The notes under the pieces: model-generated | Database searches by the model: none | The model's input: only the letters and a program-made list of their open reading frames with translations | What the model was told of the DNA's origin: nothing | Position numbers and translations under genes: made by a program | Source: Opisthorchis felineus | Taxonomy: Eukaryota; Platyhelminthes; Trematoda; Opisthorchiida; Opisthorchiidae | Length of the DNA stretch: 64,000 nucleotides | Reading direction: 5' to 3' | Assembly: GCA_004794785.1 (NCBI GenBank) | Contig: SJOL01006487.1 | Location: forward strand, 257,155 to 321,154 | Shown here: piece after piece, positions 26,657 to 37,872 of the stretch | Position numbering within the stretch: position 1 is the first letter of the stretch | Layout of the letters: each line of letters begins with the position of its first letter

Positions 26657-26925
26657 AATGCAGAAAGGTGTTCTCGACCTGACTGTCCCGATTGTTCTAC
26701 CCCTGACAAATGCTATCAACGGCATTTGAAACACTGAGTAAAAGTGCCTCCAAAGGTGGCTTTCCGGAAGCAAACAACTCAGAACCAAGTTCACATTCCA
26801 AAGCCTTTGTAAACACCAGATTAATTGTGACAACATATTCCTCAACCGGTCTTTGTATTGTGAGCGGTTCGGGCAAGCCCAGGTACCCCGGCGAAAATCT
26901 GCTTAAGCAAATGCTTCTGGTTCAA
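26657..26925 (-). CDS. Weak candidate internal exon
   Basis: On the minus strand a 269-base segment is bounded by an acceptor (TTGCTTAAGCAG) and a good donor (GAG|GTGAGC), and one frame is open throughout. A second frame is open for its first two thirds and ends at another possible donor (GTAGAA). I cannot tell which, if either, is real, and I recognise no domain. The opposite strand is also open. Confidence 0.12.
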
Positions 26926-29900
26926 TCCAATCTCAATCCCAGTTGTCCACCGTGACAATTTACAGTCAGCACTTTTACATGTAGGAGATGAATAGGCAGC
27001 ATTTAACAACAGAACAAAACGGCCGGAATGTCAAATACTCGCGTTAATATGAGATTTACATATGTAAAAGATTCTAGCGCCCAAGTGACCCAACGCAGGA
27101 GCATCAGGATCAGAGTTCAAATAGTGAGCTAAAAAAACAGATTCTCCAAAATTGTGTAGGAAACCTAAGCAAGTATAAAAAGAAAAACTTCGTTGTGGCT
27201 AAGTTAGTCCGTCAGATTAGAGAAGTAAGTTTGGCATAAGTAGGTCTAATTCAGCATTTTTGGCATGGTGATTTTGTTCTTATATGTTTATTTATTTAAT
27301 GCAGTTACCTGTAGAACGCGCCTGATGAGACAATGAAGCATATCCAGAATGCCATGAAAAACTGCGCTTTTGTATTCCATCCCCAGCTTTATTACGGAAA
27401 TGTAAATAACACTGAATTTGATACTTACGTCACTAGCTTTGGGGTAATACACTTTCCGACCTAAATCACTCCAACATGTTGTTTGGACTTTAGAAAGTCT
27501 AGTCGAAGAAATTGCGTTTATACATTTCTGATCACACAACAATTACTCACTCCACCGATCCCATCCGATTTTGGGATGGGAGTAACCAGGTATTTATGTA
27601 CCTAAACACATTCTGGTTGGTGTACCAATAGTTATTCCGGAAAGAAGCATGCGAACATTCCAATCCACTTCACAGCATTCACTGAACGCTTAGTAATAAG
27701 GGCTAACGTTCATGCTAATTTACTTTGAACAGGTTTCCAAAACCAGTAACGCTCATATAGACCTTCTGGACCTTCTAGTCCAAATGACTTGGTTAGACTC
27801 ACTGTTAAAGACACTATTGCAAATTTCCATAACCTTTCCGAATAAATTTGTCAATCGTGGGATGATCTCACCGTAGGGGTTTTACTCATCAACAGCCAGA
27901 AGGTGAAATTCGACCGAAAGAACTTCACCAACCTTCTACTGAGATTAGCTGAGTGGAACCAAAGTCGACTCCGCAATCACGAATTCCACCCCAGATATCG
28001 ACCAAACACTAACAGACTTTATATCTGTGGAAGTAACTGAGTGTTGAAAGCACGTGAGGAAAAAAACGGTGATTACTGCAGCTTTTTAACCAAAACTGAT
28101 CGGCTCATTTACATTAGAAAAGAAAGAAAGTTTGCCCCCGTTTGTTTCAGTGTTTTTTACCCAGACAATATCAAGCTTGTATTGGAAGGTTTCAGAGAAG
28201 GTCACGAGCGACAGTAAAGACAAGTGCAACCACCGTTTCCACCAGCATGGAGAGTCTCCCTCATGAGTTCCAATTGTGTGTAGTCGTTCAGGTAAAAATA
28301 TGCTTGGGTATCTGAATTGCTTTGCTACTCGGAAAAATAGGCACTAATTTTCTCAGCGTATTTTTGAAAGGCCGGTATTAACTGAGAATGTCTCCTCCCA
28401 GAAATCATTCGGAATTGGCAGTAATTCTCATAATCCAGTCTCCATTTATTTCGACAGTCCGGTAAGCAAGACGTTCCCAGTAATCACATGGTAATCGACT
28501 TGTCATTCTTTAGCTGCTTTTCTCACACCCGTTTAAAGACTGGCGACAGCGCTCTAAGACTAATTCTTTTGAATTGTGCATATTAACAGTGCTGCGTGTG
28601 TGCCGCTTAGCAGACTGGACGAGGAAATGTTTGAAATGATAATCTGTGGATGCGAGGAATTGAAGCTGAATAATTAGCGCAGAGAAACGCGGAGCACAAG
28701 CATTTTATTATAGTGGGAACATAATCCATCGTCTTAGATGATGAATGGTTTCCAATCCAGATTATTATTGCGGATTTGAGAGATAACTGGGAATGAATAC
28801 TATTAGCAAGTGCTCTTGACGTAGTGTCGAGCCTCATGATGTCAAAATTATTTGTATCTTGACATAAGCTAGCTGAAAACAGAAAGTAAGAGTAATAAGC
28901 CGGAAACCCAATAGTCCTCCAAGATATGTTTCGCTCAAGTAATTTCCGAACCATAGTTTAAGTTTTGGTAACCGTAGCTTTGCGTTGTTCTCTCAAACGC
29001 TCCTTTATTCAATGAATCCTTCTCCAACATACAAGATATTATTTTATCTTCTTTAGTTTTACTACTAAGCAGTCCATCTCACGCAGCCAATTTAACTGAC
29101 TTTGAGCATTGTTGAAATCGTCTCAGTATGCAGAATCATTTGCTCAGCATGAGGACGGCATCAGCGGGCACTCAAGCATATTTACATACTGCACCAAACA
29201 TTTGCATCAATCTATTTTTGGTTGACTCACATTCGTGTTCTAATCGATTGCAGAAGAGCAAAGAATTTGTTATTGAGTACCGGGTTAGTTTTTAGCGCAG
29301 TTACTGTTCGACTGTGGATCTCCTCATTACCAAGCAGAATGACTAGTTGCGCACCGACCGCCCCTTCAACCAAACTTTCTACGCTTCATTAAATAAAAAA
29401 CAGTGTTGCGCAGAAATCCGTGGAGAAGCACGTTAAGATAAGTAACGAGACATCAAAACTATTTTGACGTTTGAGAAGCATAGGTTGGTATATTTTGCAT
29501 ATTCGGACGTCGTTCAGCGGTGATGTGTGTAACAGTAACAAGGTAGCGATGGAACTTGTCCCGTAGTCCTAATTCTGGCGAGTAATTTGTCTCTCGTCAG
29601 AGTCTCAATCGTTATGTGATTCCAGATGGCGTAGTCAAAATTAGAAAATAGATTTCTTGCTTTATCTGAGATAATCTGGCGGGAATATGTGGTGTAGATA
29701 TTCCGTTTTTTTTCACTCACACCCACTAAAAACTGGGTGATCTGAAACTATGTTGGGTTATTTCATCAAGTTTCCTAAGTACTCTTGCTGCTGATTTAAA
29801 AATGTACATCACGGTGACCTCACAGTCATTTGGTTAAGTTTTTGTGGTTAAGATGGCTCTGTGGATATTTGTTCAAGTAGTTTTTTGTTTCCAAAAGTTT

Positions 29901-32900
29901 ACTGAGTTCCACTCCGCATAGTCAAGCACACCTGTCTGATTACCCAGTCTGAAACTAGTCATTATACAAAAAACTGGAGCCAGTTTTGTTGGAAGCCATT
30001 CTTTGACAAAGCATCGTGACCCTTGGGGATAGCATCTGGTCGTCTCACGCATATGACCTGTCTTACTGCAGGTGGCTGGGAACGGGTTATACAGCGAATA
30101 ACATCGCTGACTTACTTTTGGAGTGCCTGGCTATCAACCCTAAACTGATGTCTGAAATAGGATGCCACTTCCCTTCTTGATATGTTTACAGATAGATTTG
30201 CCTACACAATTTGACAAAGCTGATCTGGTGTGCAAATGTCCCGTCCATAACGGTCATGTGTTTAGTAGTTGAAACTTATTCGTATTCCCAACATTCTGTC
30301 ACCGATGAGCACTCAAACGCTTCCACTTCCTATTCTAGTCGTTTGACCGGTAAACCTACATGTTCATTTAAAGCAACATCATTTGCTCTCTTCGTCTTCC
30401 ATGCTACACTATCCCATCTTAGTGCCTGTAGTTAAAGTAGGACAGCAAATAAGAAACCATTAAACCCAAGCATTTTTAATGGTTGATGAATCCACATCGT
30501 GCTATATGTTTATGAATAATAATGCCTACGTACTATATTCCTTTCATCAATTTATATAGTTTACTGCCTTTCGCTAGTGTCTTGTCATTGCGTTTGGAAT
30601 GCATCCCAGCGACAATTTTGTTGCTTTCGACCTTTCACGAGTATAATTCCCCCATCAGTATATTCTTCAAACAATGTGGAAATTTGTCCTGATTTGCGTT
30701 GCCCAATACCAATTCCAAATGAGTTGATCCAGCTGCATATGTTTTTTTAACTAGACCCTATGCTGATTAGCCGACATCTTCCAAATTCCTCACCCAATCA
30801 GACAGGACGCAGCTATTCACCGTTCATTAGTCTGATTAACCCTCATTTGTTTTCATCTATCTTTTGGGCACGTCCTTCCCTGAACTACTTCGTCTGATTG
30901 ACAGTCAGCAATAATTCCAAGATGGATTAGATGAAACTCAAGAATGTTCTGAGTACAAAGTAGGACGCTGATTAGAGGCAGAAAGCGCGAATATTGAAAA
31001 AAACCTATGTCACTCTATTTCCTCCGTTTACCATTTTTCAAACTACTGGTTAAATTTTAAACTTTTAAATTTCCGTCACACTGAGAGAATTATTCTCCTA
31101 AAACCTTGTGGGAGAACGTCTCGCTGGTCGTCTGCTCTGCATAATTGGAACATAAATTTGTCCGTAACTCAGCTTTAAACAAACATCTCACCTTTCCTGA
31201 TTACTGGCCTGCTTTACCATACAGTGTCCATCAAATGAACTGTGAAGAATTCATTTCTGCAGACCATATTGTAGCTGTCTAAATCCATACATTCTGAAAT
31301 TGCGTTTGACTGAACAAGCATTGAACATATTGAATTTAGATGAATGAAAATCACATTATGCGGAATAGAACTGGGATATGTAAAATTATGCTACAGCTCA
31401 CGTAGATGGTTTGGAAGTCCAACAAACCTTATCCAACGTGAATAAATTTTATCAAGAAAGCATCTGTTTGAATGAAAGTTTTCCTTCATTATACTCAATA
31501 TTTTATCTGAAAGTGACGTCAAAATTCAACCAATTCGATTTGCACCATTACGACTGACGCGTACCACTAAGAACTTTGAGTGGCCGCAATATCCACGTAA
31601 CTTTAAAGGTAAATAAGCCATTCCGATGGAACATACCGCGATCATATGCTTCCGCTTTTATACCTCATTCATTCGGTTTCACTAATTGTTACCAGCCTAC
31701 AACTGTTTGAATCTTGCTGGAGTATGAAGGATGAGTAAAATTCAGTCATATAATTATAGGATGGCTTACCCCTAAGCTGCACGAAAGCAATGCACAAACC
31801 TCAGATTTCGAAGCATCTATGCAAAACAAAGAGATAACGGTCGGCAAAATGGACAAAAGAGTTGAAATGGCAAATTCATTGCCACTTTCACGAACATTTG
31901 TTATGGACTGGGAAAAACAATGAGTCGAATTACAGTAACTTCGGCTGATCGAATACAACCAGACAGGCGAAAAAATTAACAAGGCTGACCACATTTCAAC
32001 TTAAGAGTGTTAGATTACAAGATAGGTCAACAGGCTAGAGCACGTTTTTGAGCTGTCCTACCATAAAAGAAACACCTATTTGGTTTATCTTTTTACTGTA
32101 CCAGAAATCCAAACGGCACAGATAGCTAAGAAGAAGGCTAAGTGAGAGAGACTGGATTCACCAAGGGGCTGTTCAGGCAGGACATCTCCACTGACTATTA
32201 GGAGTTTGAGAAATTGAAGGTTTTCTGCATGAATACTGCATGAATATTGACCCGTTTGCGCAGAGCAAAAGCCGACTGACAACGGATTACCACCCCAGAA
32301 TCAGCTTCTTGCTGGCCAGCATCCTCCACAATCTTCTGGCCTCCAGTACTATAGGAGAACATGTTCATGGAGAAAGATTGCATGTTGAAGCGGTGGAAAT
32401 GTAACTGGGCACGTATTTCCTGCATAATAAAAGGAATGTCGTTAGTGGAACCCGCTTCTTTGTGGAAAGGTTTGGAAAGAAATCGACCCAGTCAGCAAAA
32501 AAACGTTGTGAAACATCCGGTGAAAGCCTAGCCGCCCGGAAAAAATTGTCAACCGCACGAAAACCTTTCCACGACAAATGAAAGGCCGTATGCGAAGAGG
32601 TTGACATAAGGACTAGCCAGCGTTGCGTTCATTCGCCAGCTACTCACAACCTATATTTATGGAGGTGGATATATGCGGAGGCTTCCAGTCTCTAAAAAGG
32701 TGGTACACCAGTTCCATACCCGTTGGATAACCGCTTACACATTGTGATGCGCTTCAGGGGTGGAAGAACCGCGGCATTCCAATTTTCCGTTCTTTTTTGC
32801 ACAACGTTGAACTCGCTTTGAGTATTCTGAATAGAGGTCACTTTGACTGACAACGGCTTTCTATTCAGCGTCATCTCGCTTTGGCTTAATTATAAATTAT

Positions 32901-33116
32901 TTTAAAATGATTCAAGCCGCACATTCATCAGAATGTTTACGACATAGTGTATTGTAGGCATTTTGGCAGAATTCAGTGCGTAAGTCACAAACCTAGCGCT
33001 TGACAGTGAAGAGGATGCGTGACTTACGAAAGTGGTTGGGAAGTTTGATCACCTTTAAAATGCATTTGGTGAATCCAGTAAACTAGCGTTGATTGCGATA
33101 TTAGAGTGTAAGGAAC
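26926..33116. other. No recognised gene
   Basis: Chance-length frames only. On the minus strand at 32,198-32,419, an acceptor-like CCTTTTATTATGCAG opens a frame of about 70 codons with no family match. A minus-strand frame at 31,746-31,994 starts with ATG and a hydrophobic segment and ends near a GTAAGC donor, again without a partner exon. I see no repeats that I can name. Confidence 0.5.
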
Positions 33117-33530
33117 TGGTGCGCTGTTTTTACCGTTGTACGAAGAGAAACCTAAGGGGCGGATACGCTCCGGTACTTATCAGATTCCACTCCCATTGTC
33201 CGCGTAAAATCCTTGGAACCAGGTGGGCAGGCCGTATCCCAGACACAGAAGTTTTCAGGAATCAAAAAATGTTCAAAACGAAATCAGTCTAACGGAAAAG
33301 CAACTCCGCCAATCAGGTCAAATGAAACAAAACTCGCAACCTAAACAGCGTACATACGGCCTGGAAAATGGCTTTGAGACACAACAGCGCCGGGCACCGA
33401 AGAATGGAAAAGCCAGTAGCGATGGATTTTAACTCCTCAAGCATTTGGAGTTTCTCAGCATGCGGACGCGCATTTCATTCTGAGTGGTTGGTGCCATCAT
33501 CAGCCTACTTTCTAAAGATAAATAACTCAA
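33117..33530 (+). pseudogene. RTE-type retrotransposon C-terminal remnant
   Basis: The translation of the frame ending at 33,292 contains FHSHCPRKILGTRWAGRIPDT followed by EVFRNQKM. This matches the C-terminal region of flatworm RTE polyproteins, where a CLRKILGIxWxDxIPDTEVL block follows the reverse transcriptase. After a stop, an adjoining frame has an ENGFETQQRR-like stretch. The original frame then resumes with FSACGRAFHSEWLV, resembling the Cys-containing tail of these elements. The intervening RWxGHxxRMPD block seen in relatives is missing, so there is an internal deletion as well as stops. It has the opposite orientation to, and lies 27 kb from, the reverse transcriptase remnant at 5.5-6.1 kb, so the two are separate insertions. 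Confidence 0.65.
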
Positions 33531-35078
33531 ATCGTAGTAATCTTCCGTTTTCTTCTCGTCTAACATCCTAATTAAGACAATATCATTAGCCATATTCCCA
33601 ATGATTAACGAATTAAGCTATTGAAATTCACAGATCAGTAACTATCATCGGAACTCACTGCTGTGCCATCCTGTTCAGGCTAGTTAATGGCCTGTACCAG
33701 TGCACTTCACACCCATTCACTGATCTTAATCCTTTTGGAATAATTCGGTGCCAAGAACTTTGAAGAAACCTGAAACCTGTCTCTGAGCAGACCATCCGCG
33801 ACAGCCCTGCAGTGCGCACATGTGCAGTTGTTTAAACATTGTCGATAAACGGTTAGAATTCCAATCAACACCTGCTCCACTCTACTGTCCTGTTACTATA
33901 AGTTGGTCACCTGTAAAACCATTACCATCCAAATGCCATGGTAACGTAAAACCCTAAGGAGGAAATCTCATGGTATGCAAGTGAAAGCATTTAGAGAATT
34001 TTGTTCGATTGGGATTCAAGGAGAATATAATGTTTATGAAAACTCCGGGGGACTGCGCCTATATAGTGAACCTTAAAAAGAGTGAAACCAGCCGCGGGAT
34101 ATCAAAGTGTCTTCAGCGAATTTGTGAGTAGCGTGTTACGTTCGGACAATGTTATGTGATGGATCGAATATCGCACCAAATAAAAAATGCAGCAGCCTCG
34201 TGCAGCACATTCCGTTGAAGAAGACTCTAAAAAACGAGATATTCAGGTTCATTCGTTTGAACCTCCAGACAAAACTAAATTTGTAATAAAAAATGATAGT
34301 ATCTGCGAAATGTAATAGTAGTTTATTTGGGAGTGGTGCGGTACCACGCTGAAGCTTGGAAGAATTGATGGATATGTTAAGCTTCTTGGAGTAGAACTAA
34401 TATTAGTGCGATTGTTATTTGACCTCATCACCAGGCTGATGGCGCACATTTGCTCGTTTCAACCCGGTGAGTGTTCGCCTGTCGTTCTTGTTCCCCCAAG
34501 TCCATATTTTTATCACCCGCATGCATGCAGTACAAGGTTCAGCTCCTGGCAAAAGTCCACCTACTGTGTGCAGGTGTTCAGGGAACCAGCGACCGTTGTT
34601 CTACAGACCCTTTTTAAGTTTGATTTGATGTTCGCCAATTGTCGGCTGATTTAAGCCATTTGAGTCTAAACATATTTTCTAGCAACTTTAAGTATAAACA
34701 TTCAGCCTTATTTAGCACAGCCTTTAATTTTCTGAGGATTCTGGCCAGCATTCAGCGAAATACTCCCAACAAACTGTGGACACCATATTCAAACTAGAAT
34801 TGTCTACACTCGAGTTTCTCCTTATGCGAAATAGCTTTAGCAGTCCAAATATGCTATATGAAGAAGCAAACTAAGACCCCCTGGAAGCAATCCTCTGGAA
34901 CCAACCTAAACGAGGTGTCACATATCCTAAGCACACAAAGCTATCATATTTCGCAAACAATAGGCCATAATGATGAGGCATAAAAGAATAAGTGAACATA
35001 ATGATTCACATCTTTTCAACAACGTTGTAAGTAGTATGGATGCATGTAGAATTTCAGTGGGAAATGTAAGCACAGAAA
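33531..35078. other. No recognised gene
   Basis: Ordinary AT-rich sequence between the RTE remnant and the R2 insertion. I see no features beyond chance-length frames. Confidence 0.5.
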
Positions 35079-35094
35079 TTCATCACAATCAGAG
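35079..35094 (+). repeat. Left target-site duplication of R2 copy 1
   Basis: TTCATCACAATCAGAG here matches TTCACCGCAATCAGAG at 37,857-37,872 at 14 of 16 positions. The two lie exactly at the predicted outer ends of the element. Its last two bases also fit into stem P1 of the ribozyme fold. Confidence 0.75.
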
Positions 35095-35171
35095 TCGGTG
35101 CGCTGAACCACCTCCTCGTGGTGTCGACTGGTTAGTCCGGACGTCACTCTTGGTGAGCTAAGAGTTCAGCA
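35093..35171 (+). ncRNA. HDV-like self-cleaving ribozyme at the 5' end of the R2 element
   Basis: The segment has the nested pseudoknot order of hepatitis-delta-like ribozymes. P1 is 93-99 (AGTCGGT) with 123-129 (GTCGACT), seven pairs of which two are wobble (window positions 35,0xx and 35,1xx). P2 is 102-108 (GCTGAAC) with 164-170 (GTTCAGC), seven Watson-Crick pairs. P3 is ACC/GGT closing loop TCCTCGT. GG at 130-131 follows P1 and can form P1.1 with the loop cytosines. A P4-like hairpin is TCAC-TCTTG-GTGA (144-156). The J4/2 strand CTAAGA (158-163) supplies the expected catalytic cytosine at 35,158 with C-N-R-A spacing. R2 elements are known to carry such ribozymes, which free the 5' end of the transcript. 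The roughly 10 bases between P1.1 and P4 are longer than usual, so activity is not certain. Confidence 0.7.
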
Positions 35172-37856
35172 ACTCAAGACAGGGTTAACCACCCTGTTTG
35201 ATTTTAATATGCTGGTTGCTTAAGATAATGTTCACTACGAATCATCTGGCCCCTCCGCACTGGTTCCAACTGGTGATGACTATAGAGTATGGTCTAAACA
35301 ATCCGTGGATTGCGCCGCATCACCCTAGGAATCCCACACTGACAGTTCGCTTGCTAGTGTTGACCTTCTGGCATTTGCCCGAGGGTTGCAGTCTGGCATC
35401 ATGACACCGAAGGAATTCCTGTCGCTTCTTTGCCTCCACGCCTCCAGGACATTTCCGCACACCTGGGAAACTGTATACCGATGCCGTCGTCAGCTAGCCG
35501 ATCGGGTGTTGGCCAACCGCAAGCAGGTCCGTCGAGCCAGCCCACATCTGTGTCGTGCCCGTATTACTCTAGTTGCGAAGGTCCCAAATCTGACTTCACC
35601 GGATCAACTGAGACCGATCTCCGTGTCATCCATTCTTGTCCGATGCTTTCATAAGGTGCTTGCTGATCGCTGGAGTCGTAGATTACAACTGCCCTCACTC
35701 CAGTTTGCATTTCTAAATCGAGACATTTGTTTGGAAGCTATATCGCCCCTACATGCCCTGCTTCGTCACTCTTCAGTGACTGCTTCTAACCTCAGCTTGG
35801 CGTTTGTTAATATGTCGAAAGCGTTTGATTCGGTTTCGCATGACACAATTGTCAGATCTGTCGAGGCGTTTGGAGCACCGTCACCCCTAGTTCGATACAC
35901 CGCACAGTTCTATGAGAATTCTGTAGCAGTTTCCCCCAACTCCGAGGTTCACTGTCACAGAGGTGTGAGGCAAGGAGCTCCACTCTCCCCATTATTGTTC
36001 ATCATGGCAATGGATGAGGTTCGTGGATTGTCGCTGCCGCAAGTAGGATACTAGTTCCATAACAACCTAGTGGATGGTTTTGCCCTTGCTGACGACTGGG
36101 TCGTTTGTGCAGAAAGTCAGGTTCACCTTAAAGAGAAGCTTGAAGCTGCTGCCGTCAAGTTAGGGAGAGTTGTTATAAAGATAAATGCCCGAAAGACGAA
36201 AGAAATGGTTGTTTGTGGGGGCAGTATACATCGAGCGAAAGAAGCCTCAGTCGAACAATTTTGGTTGGCCGAAGAACTCATAACTACTCGGGGTCCCATT
36301 GACACCGTAACATATTTGGGCATCCTCTTTACTCTCAATGGGAAAGGGGTCTTCAGCCACCGACGGCATCTGCTCAAACTGCTCGATGAGGTGACGCGTG
36401 TCCCGTTGAAGCCGCATCAAAGAATGGAGATCACGAGGAACTACCTGATACCGAGGCTGACATATTCGCTCGTGCTCGGCCAAGTCCACCGAAACACGCT
36501 CAAAAGGTTGGACAACTACATCAGGCAATCTATTCGTGGCTGGCTACGTCTACCGAAGGACACCCCGATCAGCTACATCCACGCCGGTAAACAACATGGG
36601 GGACTTGGTATCCCAAGTCTGAGTGCAACAATCCCGATGCAGCGGAGAGCGCGTATGGAAAAGCTCTTTTCTACCCAGTGCCGAGTACTACGCAATGTAG
36701 TCAACGATTCCGCATTTGGCAAGATTGTTCGGGATCTCAGCCTTCCGATCCGAGTCCATGGTGCATGCGTAAACACCAAGGAAGAGCTGGTGGCAGCTTG
36801 GGGTGATAGTCTGCACAACAGCATTGACGGTCGCGGTTTACGAGAGTTGGTCGCTCCACCCCTTTTGAATCGATGGCTTGTATTTCCAGAACGAGTGTTT
36901 CCTCGGATATTTATCCGCGGATCCAGCTCCGATGTAACCTGCTCAGGACGAGAGATAGAAGCGCTCGGCATGGTCATGGTGGCCAGACAATCTTATGTCG
37001 TGGGAACTGTGGCCAACCGGAGAGTTTGGTACATATTTTGCAGTCCTGCTGGATTACGCATGATGCCAGATGTGCTCGTCATAATCGGGTTGCAAGGGAC
37101 CTCGCGAAACGTCTCCGTCGCCTAGGATACACCATCTTTGTGGAGTCGAGATTACCCACTTTGACGCCTTTCATCAAGCCTGACCTAATCGCTGTTAGGG
37201 AGCGTCGAACAACTGTGATAGACGTAAGCATTGTCTCGGATGGGCGCGGAATGACTGTGTGGAATGAGGAGAAGTATGCTGCTGATGAATATTCCCTCGC
37301 CATAATATCAGCCCTGCCTGCAATCGGTTGTGATGTTGAATCTTTTGTCCACCATCCGATGATCACCTCTTATCGAGGTATCTGCTTTCCTCAATCCGCC
37401 AAGGCTGTTATTGGACTGAGACTTCCTAAGGTCACAGTCAGTGACTTGTGTTGGCTTGCCACTTTGGGCACTCCGCGAACGTTTATGCGTGGTGCAGGCT
37501 TTCCAGTGTTCATTTTTGCCATTGAATCTCACACCTGACCTAGTATGAGGGACACTTTGTGCCTGATGCGCGAGTCTTGTCTGTTTTAGCGCTTACCGCG
37601 CCTTGAAGAGCATTTAGCATTGTTTGTCCCCTCTTTGGTTGTTGGTCTTTACACGCGTGTTTCCATACCAAACATTCTTACATACGTTGGGATTCATCTT
37701 ATCTGACTGGAACTGTACGTGGCATGACTTCAAAAGAGCCGTTTCTCTCTTTGTCTAATATTCTCCTGTAACCCTTCCAAATCCATCACTTGCATATACT
37801 TCTTGTTTGTGACCATGCTCTTCAAAAATATACGATAGTAATAGTAAGCATGGGAG
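35095..37856 (+). mobile_element. R2-type non-LTR retrotransposon, copy 1 (full ends, internally deleted, inactive)
   Basis: The element runs from the HDV-like ribozyme to a short 3' tail with an ATAGTA-type repeat, and is bounded by an imperfect 16-base duplication. Its single frame encodes R2-style reverse transcriptase, CCHC knuckle and restriction-like endonuclease. R2 elements insert by target-primed reverse transcription, usually into one site in 28S rDNA. The flanks here are not 28S rDNA. At about 2.76 kb it is shorter than typical R2 elements (over 3 kb). The N-terminal zinc-finger and Myb-like DNA-binding region is missing between the ribozyme and the reverse transcriptase. A hairpin ACAGGGT/ACCCTGT (35,179-35,197) lies in the leader just after the ribozyme. 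The 3' UTR (37,539-37,856) ends with GCTCTTCAAAAAT and a short tail. Confidence 0.92.
35386..37538 (+). pseudogene. R2 polyprotein, reverse transcriptase plus endonuclease, broken
   Basis: The first open part (35,386-36,051; the visible start is a TTG, so it is not a true initiator) holds RPISV, motif A VNMSKAFDSVSH and motif B RGVRQGAPLSPLLF. Motif A carries Asn where R2 enzymes have the catalytic Asp. An in-frame TAG at 36,052-36,054 interrupts, and the same frame resumes with LADD (catalytic Asp pair present) and the thumb block VPLKPHQRMEITRNYLIPR. A C-run at 36,859-36,862 is one base shorter than in copy 2, which shifts the frame. The rest continues in the next frame (from 36,873). It has CCHC ligands C42, C46, H54 and C59 (C-x3-C-x7-H-x4-C, the R2 pattern), then the endonuclease with PD at 103-104, D117 and K134 (PD-x12-D...K). 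The product would normally nick the target and reverse-transcribe the element RNA. Three separate changes make it non-functional. Confidence 0.93.
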
Positions 37857-37872
37857 TTCACCGCAATCAGAG
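37857..37872 (+). repeat. Right target-site duplication of R2 copy 1
   Basis: TTCACCGCAATCAGAG, 14 of 16 identical to the left copy at 35,079-35,094. Two substitutions suggest the insertion is not very recent. Confidence 0.75.

Noticed and set aside
26860..26935. tRNA-like boxes (GTGAGCGGTTCGGG and GGTTCAATCC) on the plus strand.
   Set aside because: The spacing is long and no D, anticodon or acceptor stems form. It also overlaps a possible exon on the other strand.
32198..32880. Minus-strand frames with a good acceptor and one stretch faintly like a Penelope-type reverse transcriptase.
   Set aside because: The resemblance covers fewer than 15 residues in a frame that soon stops, and no catalytic motif is present.
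36123..37538. Several long frames on the minus strand and in other frames of the R2 copies (also 46,074-47,034).
   Set aside because: These are shadows of the R2 coding sequence. The real frame is fixed by the reverse transcriptase, CCHC and endonuclease motifs.
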